Source: Pseudomonas sp. (lineage in GTDB: Bacteria > Pseudomonadota > Gammaproteobacteria > Pseudomonadales > Pseudomonadaceae). From it: 64,000 nt of DNA. Within the stretch, counting starts at the first letter, position 1, and every line of letters starts with the position of its first letter. Under the pieces are notes generated by a model, which saw only the letters and a program-made list of their open reading frames with translations, had not been told where the DNA came from and searched no databases. Both the position numbers and the translations under genes were made by a program. This document shows positions 24,712 through 33,810 of the stretch, piece by piece. The stretch is from the NCBI RefSeq assembly GCF_002796985.1, contig NZ_PEKX01000009.1, positions 124,001-188,000 on the forward strand, in the 5' to 3' direction.

Positions 24712-26557
24712 GGGTGGATTCTCCTTGTGCTGCCAGACGTGGCAGGGCATCGACATCGAGGATCAGGGCAACGCTGCCGTCGCCCATGATGGTGGCGCCG
24801 GCGATCCCGTCGATCCGGCGGAAGTTCTGCTCCAGGCTCTTGATCACCACCTGCTGCTGGCCGACCAGTTCGTCCACCTGCAGGGCGAAGCTCTTGCCCT
24901 CGGATTCGAGGATCACCACGATCCCCTGCTCCGGCGGCACGGGCTCCGCGCCGATGCGCAGCAACTGGTTGAGCGAGAACAGCGGCAGGTATTCGCCGCG
25001 CACGCGGATCACCGTCGATTCCTCGCCGGCCAGGCCGCGCACGTCGTCGGCGCGGGCCTGCAGCGATTCGACGATGTAGGTCAGCGGCACCACGTAGTTG
25101 ACCTTCTCCACGGCGACGATCAGGCCGTCGAGGATGGCCAGGGTCAGTGGCAGGCGGATGCACAGACGGGTACCCATGCCGGGGGCGGAATCGATGTCGA
25201 TGCGTCCGCCCATGGCCTGGATGTTGCGCCGCACCACGTCCATGCCCACGCCCCGGCCGGACAGCTCGGTGACCGCCTCGGCGGTGGAGAAGCCGGGCAT
25301 GAAGATCAGCTGCCAGACGTCTGCGTCGCTCATCCCGTCGTGCACCGGCAGGCCCTTCTCGCGGGCCTTGGCGAGGATGCGCTCGCGGGACAGGCCACGA
25401 CCGTCATCGGAGATTTCCACCACCACGCTGCCGCCCTGGTGGCTGGCGGCGAGCTTCACCGAGCCCTGCGCCGGCTTGCCGGCGGCCAGGCGCTCGGCGG
25501 GCGTCTCGATGCCGTGGTCGATGCTGTTGCGGACGATGTGGGTGAGCGGGTCGCTGAGCTTTTCGATGACGCTCTTGTCCAGTTCGGTGTGCTCGCCCTG
25601 GAGGATCAGCTCGACCTGCTTGCCCAGGCGTGCCGAGGTGTCGTGCACCAGGCGCGGGAAGCGGCTGAAGATGAAGCTGATCGGCAGCATGCGGATCGAC
25701 ATCACCGATTCCTGCAGGTCGCGGGTGTTGTGTTCCAGCTGCGCCAGGGCCTGCTGCAGACGCTCGAAGTGCGTCGGGTCGAGGTCTTCGCTGAGCTGGC
25801 TGAGCATGGCCTGGGTGATCACCAGCTCGCCCACCAGGTTGATCAGGCTGTCGATCTTCTCGACGCTGACGCGGATGGAACTGGATTCGCTGTCGGCGCG
25901 GGCGGCGGCGGGTTTGGCGGCGATTGGTGCGACGCTCGCTACGGCTTTGGGCGCTTCACTGATAACCGCCGGCGCGGCGGCGAGCGGCGTGCCGGGGGCG
26001 TCGTCGAAAAAGCCGAAATCGTCATCGCTGCTGGTGCTGGTTTCCGGGGTGCCGGGCGCATCGTCGAAGAAGCCGAAGGCGTCGTCAGCACTTGCGCTGG
26101 TTTCAACGGCTGCGGGTGCGTCCTCGCACATGCCGGTGCTGTCCGTGGCGACAGTAGCGGTCAAGACAGGCTCTGCCAGCCAGGCGCGCAGGCGTTCCAC
26201 GGTAGCGGCCACCGGCACGTCCGGATCGGGTACCTGGCTGCGGTGCGCGTCGAGCAGGCGCTGCAGGACGTCGCGGGCTTCGAGGAACACGCCGATCATG
26301 TCCATGTGCAGGGCGGTCTGCCCGCAGCGAATGCGGTCGAGCAGCGTCTCCAGCTCATGGGTCACGGCGGTCAGGTCGTCGAAGCCGAACATGCCGCTGG
26401 AGCCTTTGATCGAGTGCGCTGCGCGGAAAATCCCATTGAGCGTCTCGGCGTCCGGCTGATCGAGGTCGAGCCCGATCAGCAGGAGTTCGAGGGTTGCCAG
26501 GTGTTCGTCGGTTTCCTCGAAGAACACCGGGAGGAACTGCTCCATTCCAGTGGCCAT
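24698..26557 (-). CDS. cheA: Chemotaxis histidine kinase CheA (Che2)
   Basis: The 619-residue kinase has P1 with AAHSIKGSSGMFG (phospho-acceptor His48), then an acidic linker of two near-identical repeats (FGFFDDAPGTP) at about 150-190. A P3 dimerisation helix (IDSLINLVGELVITQAMLSQL) is near 230. The P4 ATPase has LTHIVRNSIDHGIE, DDGRGLSRERI and GRGVGMDVVRRNIQ. The CheW-like P5 follows to the end. No clear P2 CheY-binding domain is seen; the short linker takes its place. It phosphorylates CheY and CheB of this cluster. Confidence 0.94.
   Translation of the reverse strand: MATGMEQFLPVFFEETDEHLATLELLLIGLDLDQPDAETLNGIFRAAHSIKGSSGMFGFDDLTAVTHELETLLDRIRCGQTALHMDMIGVFLEARDVLQRLLDAHRSQVPDPDVPVAATVERLRAWLAEPVLTATVATDSTGMCEDAPAAVETSASADDAFGFFDDAPGTPETSTSSDDDFGFFDDAPGTPLAAAPAVISEAPKAVASVAPIAAKPAAARADSESSSIRVSVEKIDSLINLVGELVITQAMLSQLSEDLDPTHFERLQQALAQLEHNTRDLQESVMSIRMLPISFIFSRFPRLVHDTSARLGKQVELILQGEHTELDKSVIEKLSDPLTHIVRNSIDHGIETPAERLAAGKPAQGSVKLAASHQGGSVVVEISDDGRGLSRERILAKAREKGLPVHDGMSDADVWQLIFMPGFSTAEAVTELSGRGVGMDVVRRNIQAMGGRIDIDSAPGMGTRLCIRLPLTLAILDGLIVAVEKVNYVVPLTYIVESLQARADDVRGLAGEESTVIRVRGEYLPLFSLNQLLRIGAEPVPPEQGIVVILESEGKSFALQVDELVGQQQVVIKSLEQNFRRIDGIAGATIMGDGSVALILDVDALPRLAAQGESTHERS
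25988..26107. repeat. Imperfect 60-bp tandem duplication inside cheA
   Basis: Two adjacent 60-base units, both beginning GTGCCGGG and containing TCGTCGAA(A/G)AAGCCGAA, encode the duplicated linker DDxFGFFDDAPGTPETSTS. Synonymous differences show that the duplication is not recent. Confidence 0.75.
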
Positions 26558-26568
26558 TGGCGGTTCCC

Positions 26569-26934
26569 CTAGGGCAGGACCTTGCGGGTCACTTCCAGCA
26601 GTTTCGGCGGGTCGAACGGCTTGACCAGCCAGCCGGTGGCGCCCGCGCTTTTGCCCTGCTGCTTCATGGCATCGCTGGATTCGGTGGTCAGCATCAGGAT
26701 CGGCGTGCCGCGGTAGCCGGCCATGTCGCGCAGGCTGCGGATCAGCGACAGGCCGTCCATGTTCGGCATGTTCTGGTCGGTGAAGACCAGGTTGTAGGTC
26801 TTGCGCTGGGCCTTGCCCAGGCCGTCCTTGCCGTCCACGGCCTCGTCCACCTCGTAGCCGGCGGACTTGAGCGTGAAGCTCAACATCTGCCGGATCGAGG
26901 CCGAGTCATCGACGATCAGAATCTGCTTTCCCAT
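26569..26934 (-). CDS. cheY: Response regulator CheY (Che2)
   Basis: The 121-residue single receiver domain has the acidic pair in LIVDDSASIRQML (Asp9, Asp10) and phospho-acceptor Asp53 in VFTDQNMPNMDGLSLI. The switch threonine is in ILMLTTESSD and the conserved Lys in GWLVKPFDP. It starts the compact part of the Che2 operon, 11 bases before cheA. Confidence 0.93.
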   Translation of the reverse strand: MGKQILIVDDSASIRQMLSFTLKSAGYEVDEAVDGKDGLGKAQRKTYNLVFTDQNMPNMDGLSLIRSLRDMAGYRGTPILMLTTESSDAMKQQGKSAGATGWLVKPFDPPKLLEVTRKVLP

Positions 26935-27026
26935 TGCGTTGGTTCTCCTCGGATTGCAATGCGTTTGTTGTCGCCAGGCGCACAGAAACTCGCGCCATCC
27001 CGGCGCGCGGAAACGGTGTGGGGGGC

Positions 27027-27077
27027 TCAGCCGATCAGGGCGAGATTGGCGAGGTATTCGAAGACGGACTGCAGTAT
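27027..27077 (-). other. Possible 16-codon reading frame with a strong ribosome site but an ATA start
   Basis: In the 169-base gap between the cttP-like gene and cheY, an AGGAG lies seven bases before ATA. From there the frame reads LQSVFEYLANLALIG and then stops. Thirteen of the 15 codons after the ATA end in G or C, as real genes here do. ATA is a very poor start codon, so this may be a decayed or untranslated remnant. Confidence 0.25.
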
Positions 27078-27103
27078 GTCGGGACTCCTGCTTTGCCTTC
27101 AGT

Positions 27104-28291
27104 TCAGAACAGTTCCACCTCGCCAGCGCTGAGGCTGGTCTGGGCGACGGGATTGCTCAGGGGGCGGCCGAGTTCGGCGACTTCGCCGCGCAGGCGCTCG
27201 CTCCATTCGCCGGGTTGGCGGCCATCCAGCGCGCCGAGGCCTATGGCCAGGGCGCCCAGGCGGGCGCTGTGCTTGCCGACCTGGCCAAGCAGTTGGCTGC
27301 TCATGTCCTGGAACTGCAGGGCGGTGACTGCGGCGTTGACGCCGTCGCCCACTTCCAGGGAGATGCGGTCGAGCTCCTGCACCACCTTCACGGTGTGCTG
27401 GTTCATGGCGTCGAGGTCATCGAGCATGTGCTGGATTTTCTGCCGCGAATCCAGGGCGAAGGTCATGTCCTTGTCGGCCAGCTGGCTGATGGCGCCTTCG
27501 GCGTCCTTGATCTCGTGGTAGACCACGTCGACGTGTTCACGGATGGCCTGCGAGAAGTGCGTGGAGCGGGTCGACAGCGCGCGCACCTCGTCGGCCACCA
27601 CGGCGAAGCCACGGCCGCTTTCGCCAGCGCGGGCGGCCTCGATGGCGGCATTGAGGGCCAGCAGGTTGGTCTGCTTGGCGATGGCGTCCATGTCCTGGGT
27701 GGATTGCAGGATCTCGGCGATCTTGTGGGTCACGCGGTCCATGCGCTGCACCAGTTGCTGCGAGGTGCGGCTGGTTTCCAGGGTGGCTTCGACGAACAGC
27801 CCGAGGGTCTCCTGGGTGGCGTGGATGAAGCGCTGGAAGTCGATATCGCCGTCCAGGTGGCCGCGTCCGTCGTAGCGTTCGATCAGCGAATGGGACAGGC
27901 CGCGCTGGCTATCGATGCGCTCGGCGAGAGCGTGGAAGCTGTCGGTGAGCTGGCGGATGGCCTGGTGCAGGAGGCTGTCGATCTGGTGGGTGTGGCCGTT
28001 GAGTGAGGCCAGATGGTCTTCAACGGCTTCCTGCAGCGGGCGCCATTGTGGGAGTTCGTCATTCTGCAGGGCGACTGCCTGGGGATCGGCGACCTTGCTC
28101 GCCGTGCCGCACAGCAGGCTGCTCAGTACCAGGCTGGAGAGCCAGCCCACCGGCAGCATCCACCAGAACGGCACGCCGACTGCACAGAGAGCGGCGACGA
28201 CCATCCAGGGCAGGGACTGAATGATGAGGCGCCGTGGCCAGCCCTGGCCGGTCGCTTGAACCGCCGTAGGGTTCAACTGTGAATCACGCAT
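27104..28291 (-). CDS. cttP: Methyl-accepting chemotaxis protein, CttP-like
   Basis: The 395-residue receptor has two adjacent membrane segments near the N-terminus (IIQSLPWMVVAALCAVGVPF and WMLPVGWLSSLVLSSLLCG, about residues 23-65). There is almost no periplasmic loop, so there is no external ligand domain. A helical region leads to the MCP hairpin tip (IAKQTNLLALNAAIEAARAG near 205). PAO1 has a receptor of this form (PA0180, CttP, linked to chloroethylene chemotaxis) at the same place beside cheY. The C-terminus is QTSLSAGEVELF, not a WEEF tail. Confidence 0.85.
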   Translation of the reverse strand: MRDSQLNPTAVQATGQGWPRRLIIQSLPWMVVAALCAVGVPFWWMLPVGWLSSLVLSSLLCGTASKVADPQAVALQNDELPQWRPLQEAVEDHLASLNGHTHQIDSLLHQAIRQLTDSFHALAERIDSQRGLSHSLIERYDGRGHLDGDIDFQRFIHATQETLGLFVEATLETSRTSQQLVQRMDRVTHKIAEILQSTQDMDAIAKQTNLLALNAAIEAARAGESGRGFAVVADEVRALSTRSTHFSQAIREHVDVVYHEIKDAEGAISQLADKDMTFALDSRQKIQHMLDDLDAMNQHTVKVVQELDRISLEVGDGVNAAVTALQFQDMSSQLLGQVGKHSARLGALAIGLGALDGRQPGEWSERLRGEVAELGRPLSNPVAQTSLSAGEVELF

Positions 28292-28610
28292 GCATGCACT
28301 CCATTGCCGGGCGCCGGTAACCGGGCCGAACGGCTGCTGACAACGTCTTGAGCAGGAATTCGGCCTCGCGATTTAAAACTAGAGTGCTGGCCAGTGATGT
28401 CAAATTGACGGCATGCTTTTGTCACAAGGCATTGGGCCCTGATCTAGACGGGTTTCTACTGTTTTGGCCGTTCCTGGAGGTTGACGGCCGGGCGACGGGC
28501 GGTCGTGCGCAGGCCTTGTGCGACGCGGGCTGTAGCGATTTTTCGATGGCAAAACGTGCCGGCGGGAATGGCATCCGGAGCCACGCTTTGGTGCGGGGGA
28601 GGAAGGGGGC

Positions 28611-28682
28611 GTAGGAGCGGACTCCGTCCGCGATAGGTCCGCATCGCGCCGGATGCCGATCGCGGACGAAGTCCGCTCCTAC
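28611..28682. repeat. REP pair, second family
   Basis: An inverted pair starts GTAGGAGCGGACTCCG and ends GTCCGCTCCTAC, with a spacer nearly identical to that at 6749-6819. It lies in the 400-base gap 28292-28691. The rest of the gap shows nothing recognisable beyond the promoter space of the cttP-like gene. Confidence 0.85.
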
Positions 28683-28691
28683 GCAGGTTGG

Positions 28692-30050
28692 TTAGAGCGT
28701 GCCCAGCAGCTTGCGCGCCGCCTGGGTGTGGTCGGCGATCAGGCGCTGGAGGTCGAGGCCTTCGACTTCGCCGTCGATGACCCGCCAGCTGCCGCCGATC
28801 ATGATCCGGTCGGCCTTGTCGGCACCGCACAGCAGCAGGGCGGAGAGCGGGTCGTGGCTGCCGGAGAAGCGCAGCTCGTCGAGCTTGAACAGCGCGAGGT
28901 CGGCCTGCTTGCCCACGGCCAGTTCGCCGATGTCACTGCGGCCGATGAGCTTCGCCGAGCCTTTGGTGGCCCAACCCAGCGCGCGTTCCGGGGTGATCTG
29001 TTCGGCGCCATAGCGCAGGCGCTGGATGTACAGGGCCTGGCGGGCTTCGAGGATCATGTTGGAGGCGTCGTTGGAGGCCGAGCCGTCCACGCCGATGCCC
29101 ACCGGCGCGCCGGCCGCTTCCAGGGCCACGGTCGGGCAGATGCCCGAGGCCAGGCGCATGTTCGAGCTGGGGCAGTGGCTGACGCCGGTGCCGGCTTCGC
29201 CGAGGCGGCGGATTTCCTCGTCGTTGAAGTGGATGCCATGGGCCAGCCAGGTGCGCGGGCCGAGCCAGCCGACGCTGTCCAGGTAGTCCACGGTGCGTTG
29301 ACCGAAGCGCTGCAGGCAGAAGTCTTCCTCGTCGAGGGTTTCGGCAAGGTGAGTGTGCAGGCGCACGTCCTCGCGCTCGGCCAGTTCGGCGCTGGCACGC
29401 ATGATTTCCGGGGTGACCGAGAACGGCGAGCAGGGCGCCAGGGCGATCTGCACCTGGGCGCCTTCGCCGCGCTGGTGGTACTCGCGGATCAGGCGCTGGC
29501 TGTCTTCGAGGATGGCTTCGGCGCTCTGCACGGTCTGTTGCGGCGGCAGGCCGCCGTCGGCTTCGCCCAGGCTCATGGAGCCACGGGTGAGCATGGCGCG
29601 CATGCCCAGTTCCTGGACCACGCCGGCCTGCACGTCGATGGCCTGTTCCAGGCCATCGGGGAACAGGTAGTGGTGGTCGGCGGCGGTGGTGCAGCCCGAC
29701 AGCAGCAGTTCGGCCAGCGCCACCTTGGTGGCCACGCCGAGCTGGTCGGGGGTCAGGCGCGCCCAGACCGGGTAGAGGGTCTTCAGCCAGGGGAACAGTG
29801 GCTGGTTCACCACCGGCGCCCAGGCGCGGGTGAGGGTCTGGTAGAAGTGGTGGTGGGTGTTGATCAGGCCGGGCGTCAGCACATGCTGGCTGGCGTCGAA
29901 GGTCTGTTGGCAGGGAGCCGAGGGTTGCTGGCCGGCAGCGACCAGTTCGACGATGCGGCCGTCCTGGACGACGATGCCGCCACGGGCGTCGAGGTCGTTG
30001 GCGGTGAAGATGGCCAGCGGGTTGCGCAGCCAGAGACGTGGGGAAGACAT
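28692..30050 (-). CDS. 8-oxoguanine deaminase (amidohydrolase family)
   Basis: The 452-residue enzyme belongs to the ATZ/TRZ-like amidohydrolases. Metal ligands are visible in TPGLINTHHHFYQTLTRAW near residue 65, HTHLAETLDEEDF near 233 and WLAHGIHFND near 270, with the catalytic Asp in GIGVDGSASND near 320. The layout and the HHHF motif match P. aeruginosa Pa0142, shown experimentally to deaminate 8-oxoguanine to urate. This would feed the xanthine dehydrogenase / purine pathway encoded further right. It is monocistronic, with a 152-base gap to the SDR gene. Confidence 0.85.
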   Translation of the reverse strand: MSSPRLWLRNPLAIFTANDLDARGGIVVQDGRIVELVAAGQQPSAPCQQTFDASQHVLTPGLINTHHHFYQTLTRAWAPVVNQPLFPWLKTLYPVWARLTPDQLGVATKVALAELLLSGCTTAADHHYLFPDGLEQAIDVQAGVVQELGMRAMLTRGSMSLGEADGGLPPQQTVQSAEAILEDSQRLIREYHQRGEGAQVQIALAPCSPFSVTPEIMRASAELAEREDVRLHTHLAETLDEEDFCLQRFGQRTVDYLDSVGWLGPRTWLAHGIHFNDEEIRRLGEAGTGVSHCPSSNMRLASGICPTVALEAAGAPVGIGVDGSASNDASNMILEARQALYIQRLRYGAEQITPERALGWATKGSAKLIGRSDIGELAVGKQADLALFKLDELRFSGSHDPLSALLLCGADKADRIMIGGSWRVIDGEVEGLDLQRLIADHTQAARKLLGTL

Positions 30051-30202
30051 GGGTGATTCCTCTTCAGGCTCGGAGCCGATGCCTGAGGCGAGCCGGCTCC
30101 TTTGGTTGGGAAGCCAGCTCAGTGTTCACCCTGTCTGCTGATCCAGGTTCGTTGACTTGAGAGTCAGACGTGGGCGCATGGTAACGCCCGCGGGGCGAGC
30201 CG

Positions 30203-30886
30203 TCACCAGTCGATCGTCGTCCCCTGGTAGTCCAGGTAGAACTGGCCGCCACGACCGGCGTGGCCTTCAACCTGGTCGACCAGGCCTTTCACGCTGGTCT
30301 GCACGTCCAGCGGCGCGGACTCCCCGCCCATGTCGGTGCGCACCCAGCCCGGATGCAGGTTGAGCACGGTGATGCCGGTCTCGCCCAGCCCGGCGGCGAA
30401 GCTGCGGCTGAGCGAGTTGAGTGCCGCCTTGCTCGCGCGATACAGCGCCATGCCACCGGATTCGTTACCGGCGACGCTGCCCAGCTCCGAGGTCATGAAG
30501 GCCAGCACGCCGCTGTCGCTGTTCAGGCGTGGCAGCAGGCGCTCGGCCAGGCGCAGCGGGGCGATGGCGTTGACCATGAACAACTGGCCGACGTCGGCGA
30601 GGCTGGCGTCGATGGCTGATTGGTGCGGTGGGCCGTAGATGCCGGCGTTGATGTAGACGAGGTCGAAGTGCGTGCCGGCCAGGGCTTCGGCAAGGCGATC
30701 CTGGGAGTGGATATCGTCCAGCAGCAGGGCTTCCACCTGCACGGGCAGGTTGGCCAGCTCGCCGGGGTGGGCGACATCGCGCACGGTGGCGGTGACGTCC
30801 CAGCCACGGTCCAGCAGCTCGCGCACCAGGCCCAGGCCGAGGCCGCGCGAGGCGCCGATGATCAGGGCGGATTTCGGGGTGGTCAT
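30203..30886 (-). CDS. Short-chain dehydrogenase/reductase
   Basis: The 227-residue protein has the SDR cofactor motif LIIGASRGLGLGLV at residues 8-21, NAG-type sequence INAGIYG near 85 and the catalytic YRASKAALNSL near 148. The conserved Ser precedes it in the FMTSELGS segment. The ATG at 30886 places the Rossmann motif correctly; upstream frame only reads through REP sequence. Substrate is unknown; the overall form resembles C-factor-like SDRs. Confidence 0.8.
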   Translation of the reverse strand: MTTPKSALIIGASRGLGLGLVRELLDRGWDVTATVRDVAHPGELANLPVQVEALLLDDIHSQDRLAEALAGTHFDLVYINAGIYGPPHQSAIDASLADVGQLFMVNAIAPLRLAERLLPRLNSDSGVLAFMTSELGSVAGNESGGMALYRASKAALNSLSRSFAAGLGETGITVLNLHPGWVRTDMGGESAPLDVQTSVKGLVDQVEGHAGRGGQFYLDYQGTTIDW

Positions 30887-30946
30887 GGCAGGCTCCAGCA
30901 AGTGAAGGGGATGCCGAAGGATAACCCACAGGCGGACTCTGTTCTT

Positions 30947-31018
30947 GTAGGAGCGAGCTTGCTCGCGAACCCGCCCGGAATCCGGAGCAAGAGCGTTCGC
31001 GAGCAAGCTCGCTCCTAC
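30947..31018. repeat. REP inverted pair
   Basis: The standard first-family pair, GTAGGAGCGAGCTTGC... and ...GCAAGCTCGCTCCTAC, lies between the SDR gene and the terminator of the transporter gene. Confidence 0.88.
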
Positions 31019-31040
31019 GAAAAGTGAAAAGCCCAAACGA

Positions 31041-31103
31041 CAAGGCCCGGCATGAGCCGGGCCTTGTGGATAAAACGCCCCGGAGAGTGTGCGCCGGGGC
31101 CTG
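31041..31103 (-). terminator. Tandem hairpins after the MFS transporter gene
   Basis: CAAGGCCCGGCATGAGCCGGGCCTTG at 31041-31066 is a long stem. A second stem, CGCCCCGG...CCGGGGC, lies at about 31075-31103, nearer the transporter stop. Reading the minus strand, the first hairpin is followed by a T-rich stretch, so it is the likely terminator. Confidence 0.7.
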
Positions 31104-31117
31104 GGCAACAAGCCCAA

Positions 31118-32425
31118 TCAGTCGGTGGTGATCTTCGAGTGTTTCTGGGTGTCCTTCATGGTCACGTAGACCAGCAGCGAGCAGGCGATGCACGCGGTGA
31201 CGTACCAGTAGAAGCCGCTCTCCATGCCGATGCTCTTGAACCACAGGGCCACGTACTCGGCAGTGCCGCCGAAGATGGACACGGTCAGCGCGTACGGCAG
31301 GCCCACGCCCAGGGCGCGGATCTCGGTGGGGAACAGCTCGGCCTTCACCACGGCATTGATCGAGGTGTAGCCGCTGACGATGACCAGCGCGGCCATGATC
31401 AGGAAGAACGCGCCCCACCAGGTGTCGATGCTGTGCAGGGTGCTGAGGATCGGGTAGGTGAAGACGGTGCCGAGCACGCCGAAGGCGATCAGGATCGGGC
31501 GACGGCCGATCTTGTCCGACAGCGCGCCGACGATGGGCTGCAGCAGCATGAACAGGAACAGGGTGGCTGCCGAGATCATGGTCGAGTCGGTCTTGCTCAT
31601 GCCCACTGTGTTCACCAGGTACTTCTGCATGTACGTGGTGTAGGTGTAGAAGGCCAGGGTGCCGCCCATGGTCAGGCCGACCACGGTCAGTACTTCCTTG
31701 GGATGGCGCATCAGCGAGCGCATCAGGCTTTCCTTGGGCTCTTCCTTCTTGGAGCTGAAGGACTCGGTCTCTTCCATGTTGCGACGCAGGAACATGGCGA
31801 CGACCGCGCACAGAGCACCGATGAAGAACGGTACACGCCAGCCCCAGCTTTCCAGCTGCTCGACGGTCAGGGTCTGCTGCAGGACGATCAGCACCGCCAG
31901 GGCGATGAGCTGGCCGGAGATCAGGGTGACGTACTGGAAGCTGGAGAAGAACCCGCGCTGTTCCTTGTTGGCCATCTCGCTCAGGTAGGTGGCCGAGGTG
32001 CCGTATTCACCGCCGACCGACAGGCCCTGCAGCAGGCGCGCGAGCACCAGCAGGATGGGCGCGCCGACGCCGATGGTTTCATAGCTGGGGGTCAGCGCGA
32101 TGATCAGCGAGCCGAAGCACATCAGCAGTACCGAGGCCAGCAGCGCCGCCTTGCGGCCCTTGCGGTCGGCGTAGATGCCCATCAGCCAGCCGCCGACTGG
32201 GCGCATCAGGAAGCCCACGGCGAAGATCGCGGCGGTGTTCAGCAACTGGGCGGTCATGTCGCCCTGGGGGAAGAACGCTTTGGCGAAGTACAGCGAGAAG
32301 GCGGCGTAGACGTACCAGTCGTACCACTCGACCAGGTTGCCAACCGAGCCACTGAAAATCGACTTGATGCGCTGGGAAGTCGTGCGGGGTGCGGCAGAAG
32401 CGGAGACGGCGCTGGCGCTATCCAT
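31118..32425 (-). CDS. MFS metabolite:H+ symporter, alpha-ketoglutarate/C5-dicarboxylate type
   Basis: The 435-residue transporter has about 12 hydrophobic segments and the metabolite:H+ symporter signatures. These are GNLVEWYDWYVYAAFSLYFA near residues 28-47, RPVGGWLMGIYADRKGRKAA near 75-95 and LLQGLSVGGEYGTSATYLSE near 132-150. It is most like KgtP and P. aeruginosa PA5530, which carry alpha-ketoglutarate and glutarate; PcaT is another relative. The N-terminus is a short Ser/Ala-rich tail. No regulator adjoins in an obvious way. The AraC gene next upstream, on the same strand and 343 bases away, is a possible one. Confidence 0.8.
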   Translation of the reverse strand: MDSASAVSASAAPRTTSQRIKSIFSGSVGNLVEWYDWYVYAAFSLYFAKAFFPQGDMTAQLLNTAAIFAVGFLMRPVGGWLMGIYADRKGRKAALLASVLLMCFGSLIIALTPSYETIGVGAPILLVLARLLQGLSVGGEYGTSATYLSEMANKEQRGFFSSFQYVTLISGQLIALAVLIVLQQTLTVEQLESWGWRVPFFIGALCAVVAMFLRRNMEETESFSSKKEEPKESLMRSLMRHPKEVLTVVGLTMGGTLAFYTYTTYMQKYLVNTVGMSKTDSTMISAATLFLFMLLQPIVGALSDKIGRRPILIAFGVLGTVFTYPILSTLHSIDTWWGAFFLIMAALVIVSGYTSINAVVKAELFPTEIRALGVGLPYALTVSIFGGTAEYVALWFKSIGMESGFYWYVTACIACSLLVYVTMKDTQKHSKITTD

Positions 32426-32683
32426 GGGTGTTCCTCTTGTCGTTGTTGTCGTCGGGCGTGGGGACTACTCGTAACGTCACGCCGGCGCGCCGCGAGGGCG
32501 GCGCAGTGTCGAGGGCGATAGCAGGCAGCGTGCCAAGGCGCGAAAGCCGCGTGGCAGAAGGGCTTCAGCTGTTTTCAGGGTGGCTCGGACAGGCGAAGTG
32601 GCGCCGATTGGCGTGGGCGGTGAGCGGAAATCCGCCGACGCACAAAAGGTGCTTCGGTGTGGACTCGGTGCGGGGTTCAGCCA

Positions 32684-32748
32684 ATCGCGGGCAGAGTCCG
32701 CTCCTACGCGAGGGCGGGCTTTGGGTAGGAGCGGACTCCGTCCGCGAT
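32684..32748. repeat. REP pair, second family, outward-facing
   Basis: Arms ATCGCGGGCAGAGTCCGCTCC and GTAGGAGCGGACTCCG are arranged tail to tail, the reverse of the usual order. This is the main content of the gap 32426-32767. Confidence 0.75.
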
Positions 32749-32767
32749 CGATATCCGCCGGCACGGA

Positions 32768-33559
32768 TCACCGCTGGCGAAATAAATCCCCTGGGGTAAA
32801 GCCGAACAACCCCTTGAACGAGGCGATGTAGGCCGAGGTCGAGTCATACCCGCAGTCCAGCGCCGCCGCCGTCACGCTGTCGCCGGCCTCCAGCGAGCCG
32901 AGGGAAGCCAGCAGGCGCTGGCGCTGGCGCCACAGGCGGAAGGTCATCCCGGTCTCGCGCTGGAACAGCCGCGACAAGGTCTTTTCCGAAGTGCCGATGC
33001 GCCGCGCCCAGTCGCCCAGGGTATGGCTGTCGGTAGGGTGATCGATGAGCGTCTGGCACAACTGCAGCAGCCGCCCCTCCTGTGGCATCGGCAGGGAGAA
33101 GGCGACTTCCGGCAGGTCGCGTAGCTGGTCGAGCAACACCTGCACCAGCCGCGACTCGGCGCTCTCGCCCTGTGGATAATCCACCGGCAGCTCGCAGAAG
33201 CTCTTGATCAGCTCACGCGCCAAGGGCGTCACCTCCAGCACCCGGCAGCGGTCCGGCGCCCACCGGCAGGCGTCGTCGCGGATGTACAGGCTGCGCATTT
33301 CCGCCTGGGTCGAGGTCACCACCTCATGATCGAGGAAGGCGGGAATCCAGATTGCCCGCTGCGGCGGCGCGAAGAAGCTGCCTTCGGCCGTGTGTACACC
33401 GAGCACGCCGGTGATGGCGTAGGAAAGCTGCACCCAGGCGTGGTGATGCTTGCTGGTCCAGGAGCCCGCACGCAAACGCTCGGCGCGGGCATAGACCGGC
33501 CTCGGCAGGCGATCGAGTACCGGAATCAGGCGTTGCAGTTCAGGGGGCTGTCCTTTCAT
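32768..33559 (-). CDS. AraC-family regulator with cupin sensor
   Basis: The 263-residue regulator has an N-terminal cupin-type domain (SKHHHAWVQLSYAITGVLGVHT near residues 35-57, IWIPAFLDHEV near 70). The C-terminal AraC DNA-binding domain has HTLGDWARRIGTSEKTLSRLF near 178-198 and AALDCGYDSTSAYIASFKGLFG near 230-252. This architecture is shared with NimR-type repressors of adjacent efflux genes. The divergent neighbour is the Tsx-like porin gene 574 bases away. The target is unknown. Confidence 0.83.
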   Translation of the reverse strand: MKGQPPELQRLIPVLDRLPRPVYARAERLRAGSWTSKHHHAWVQLSYAITGVLGVHTAEGSFFAPPQRAIWIPAFLDHEVVTSTQAEMRSLYIRDDACRWAPDRCRVLEVTPLARELIKSFCELPVDYPQGESAESRLVQVLLDQLRDLPEVAFSLPMPQEGRLLQLCQTLIDHPTDSHTLGDWARRIGTSEKTLSRLFQRETGMTFRLWRQRQRLLASLGSLEAGDSVTAAALDCGYDSTSAYIASFKGLFGFTPGDLFRQR

Positions 33560-33810
33560 CGGTATATATCGGGAAAATGTTGCTGGTTGCCGAAGTCTGG
33601 CAGGCTACAGCACCCGCCTCAAGCCGGAGCATGGGCGCCCTTTGGCGAAAGGGCGCGTTCGAGTCCTGTGGGAAACGCCCGGCAGCGCGACCGCCGGGCG
33701 GTCGGAGGCATTCTGACAGGTGTCGTGAAGGCTCTTGTCTGGCATCATCCGCGCCCGGAAAAACGCGTGGTGTGTTCCGACGGCTGTTGTGTAGATTTCC
33801 CACAAGATAG

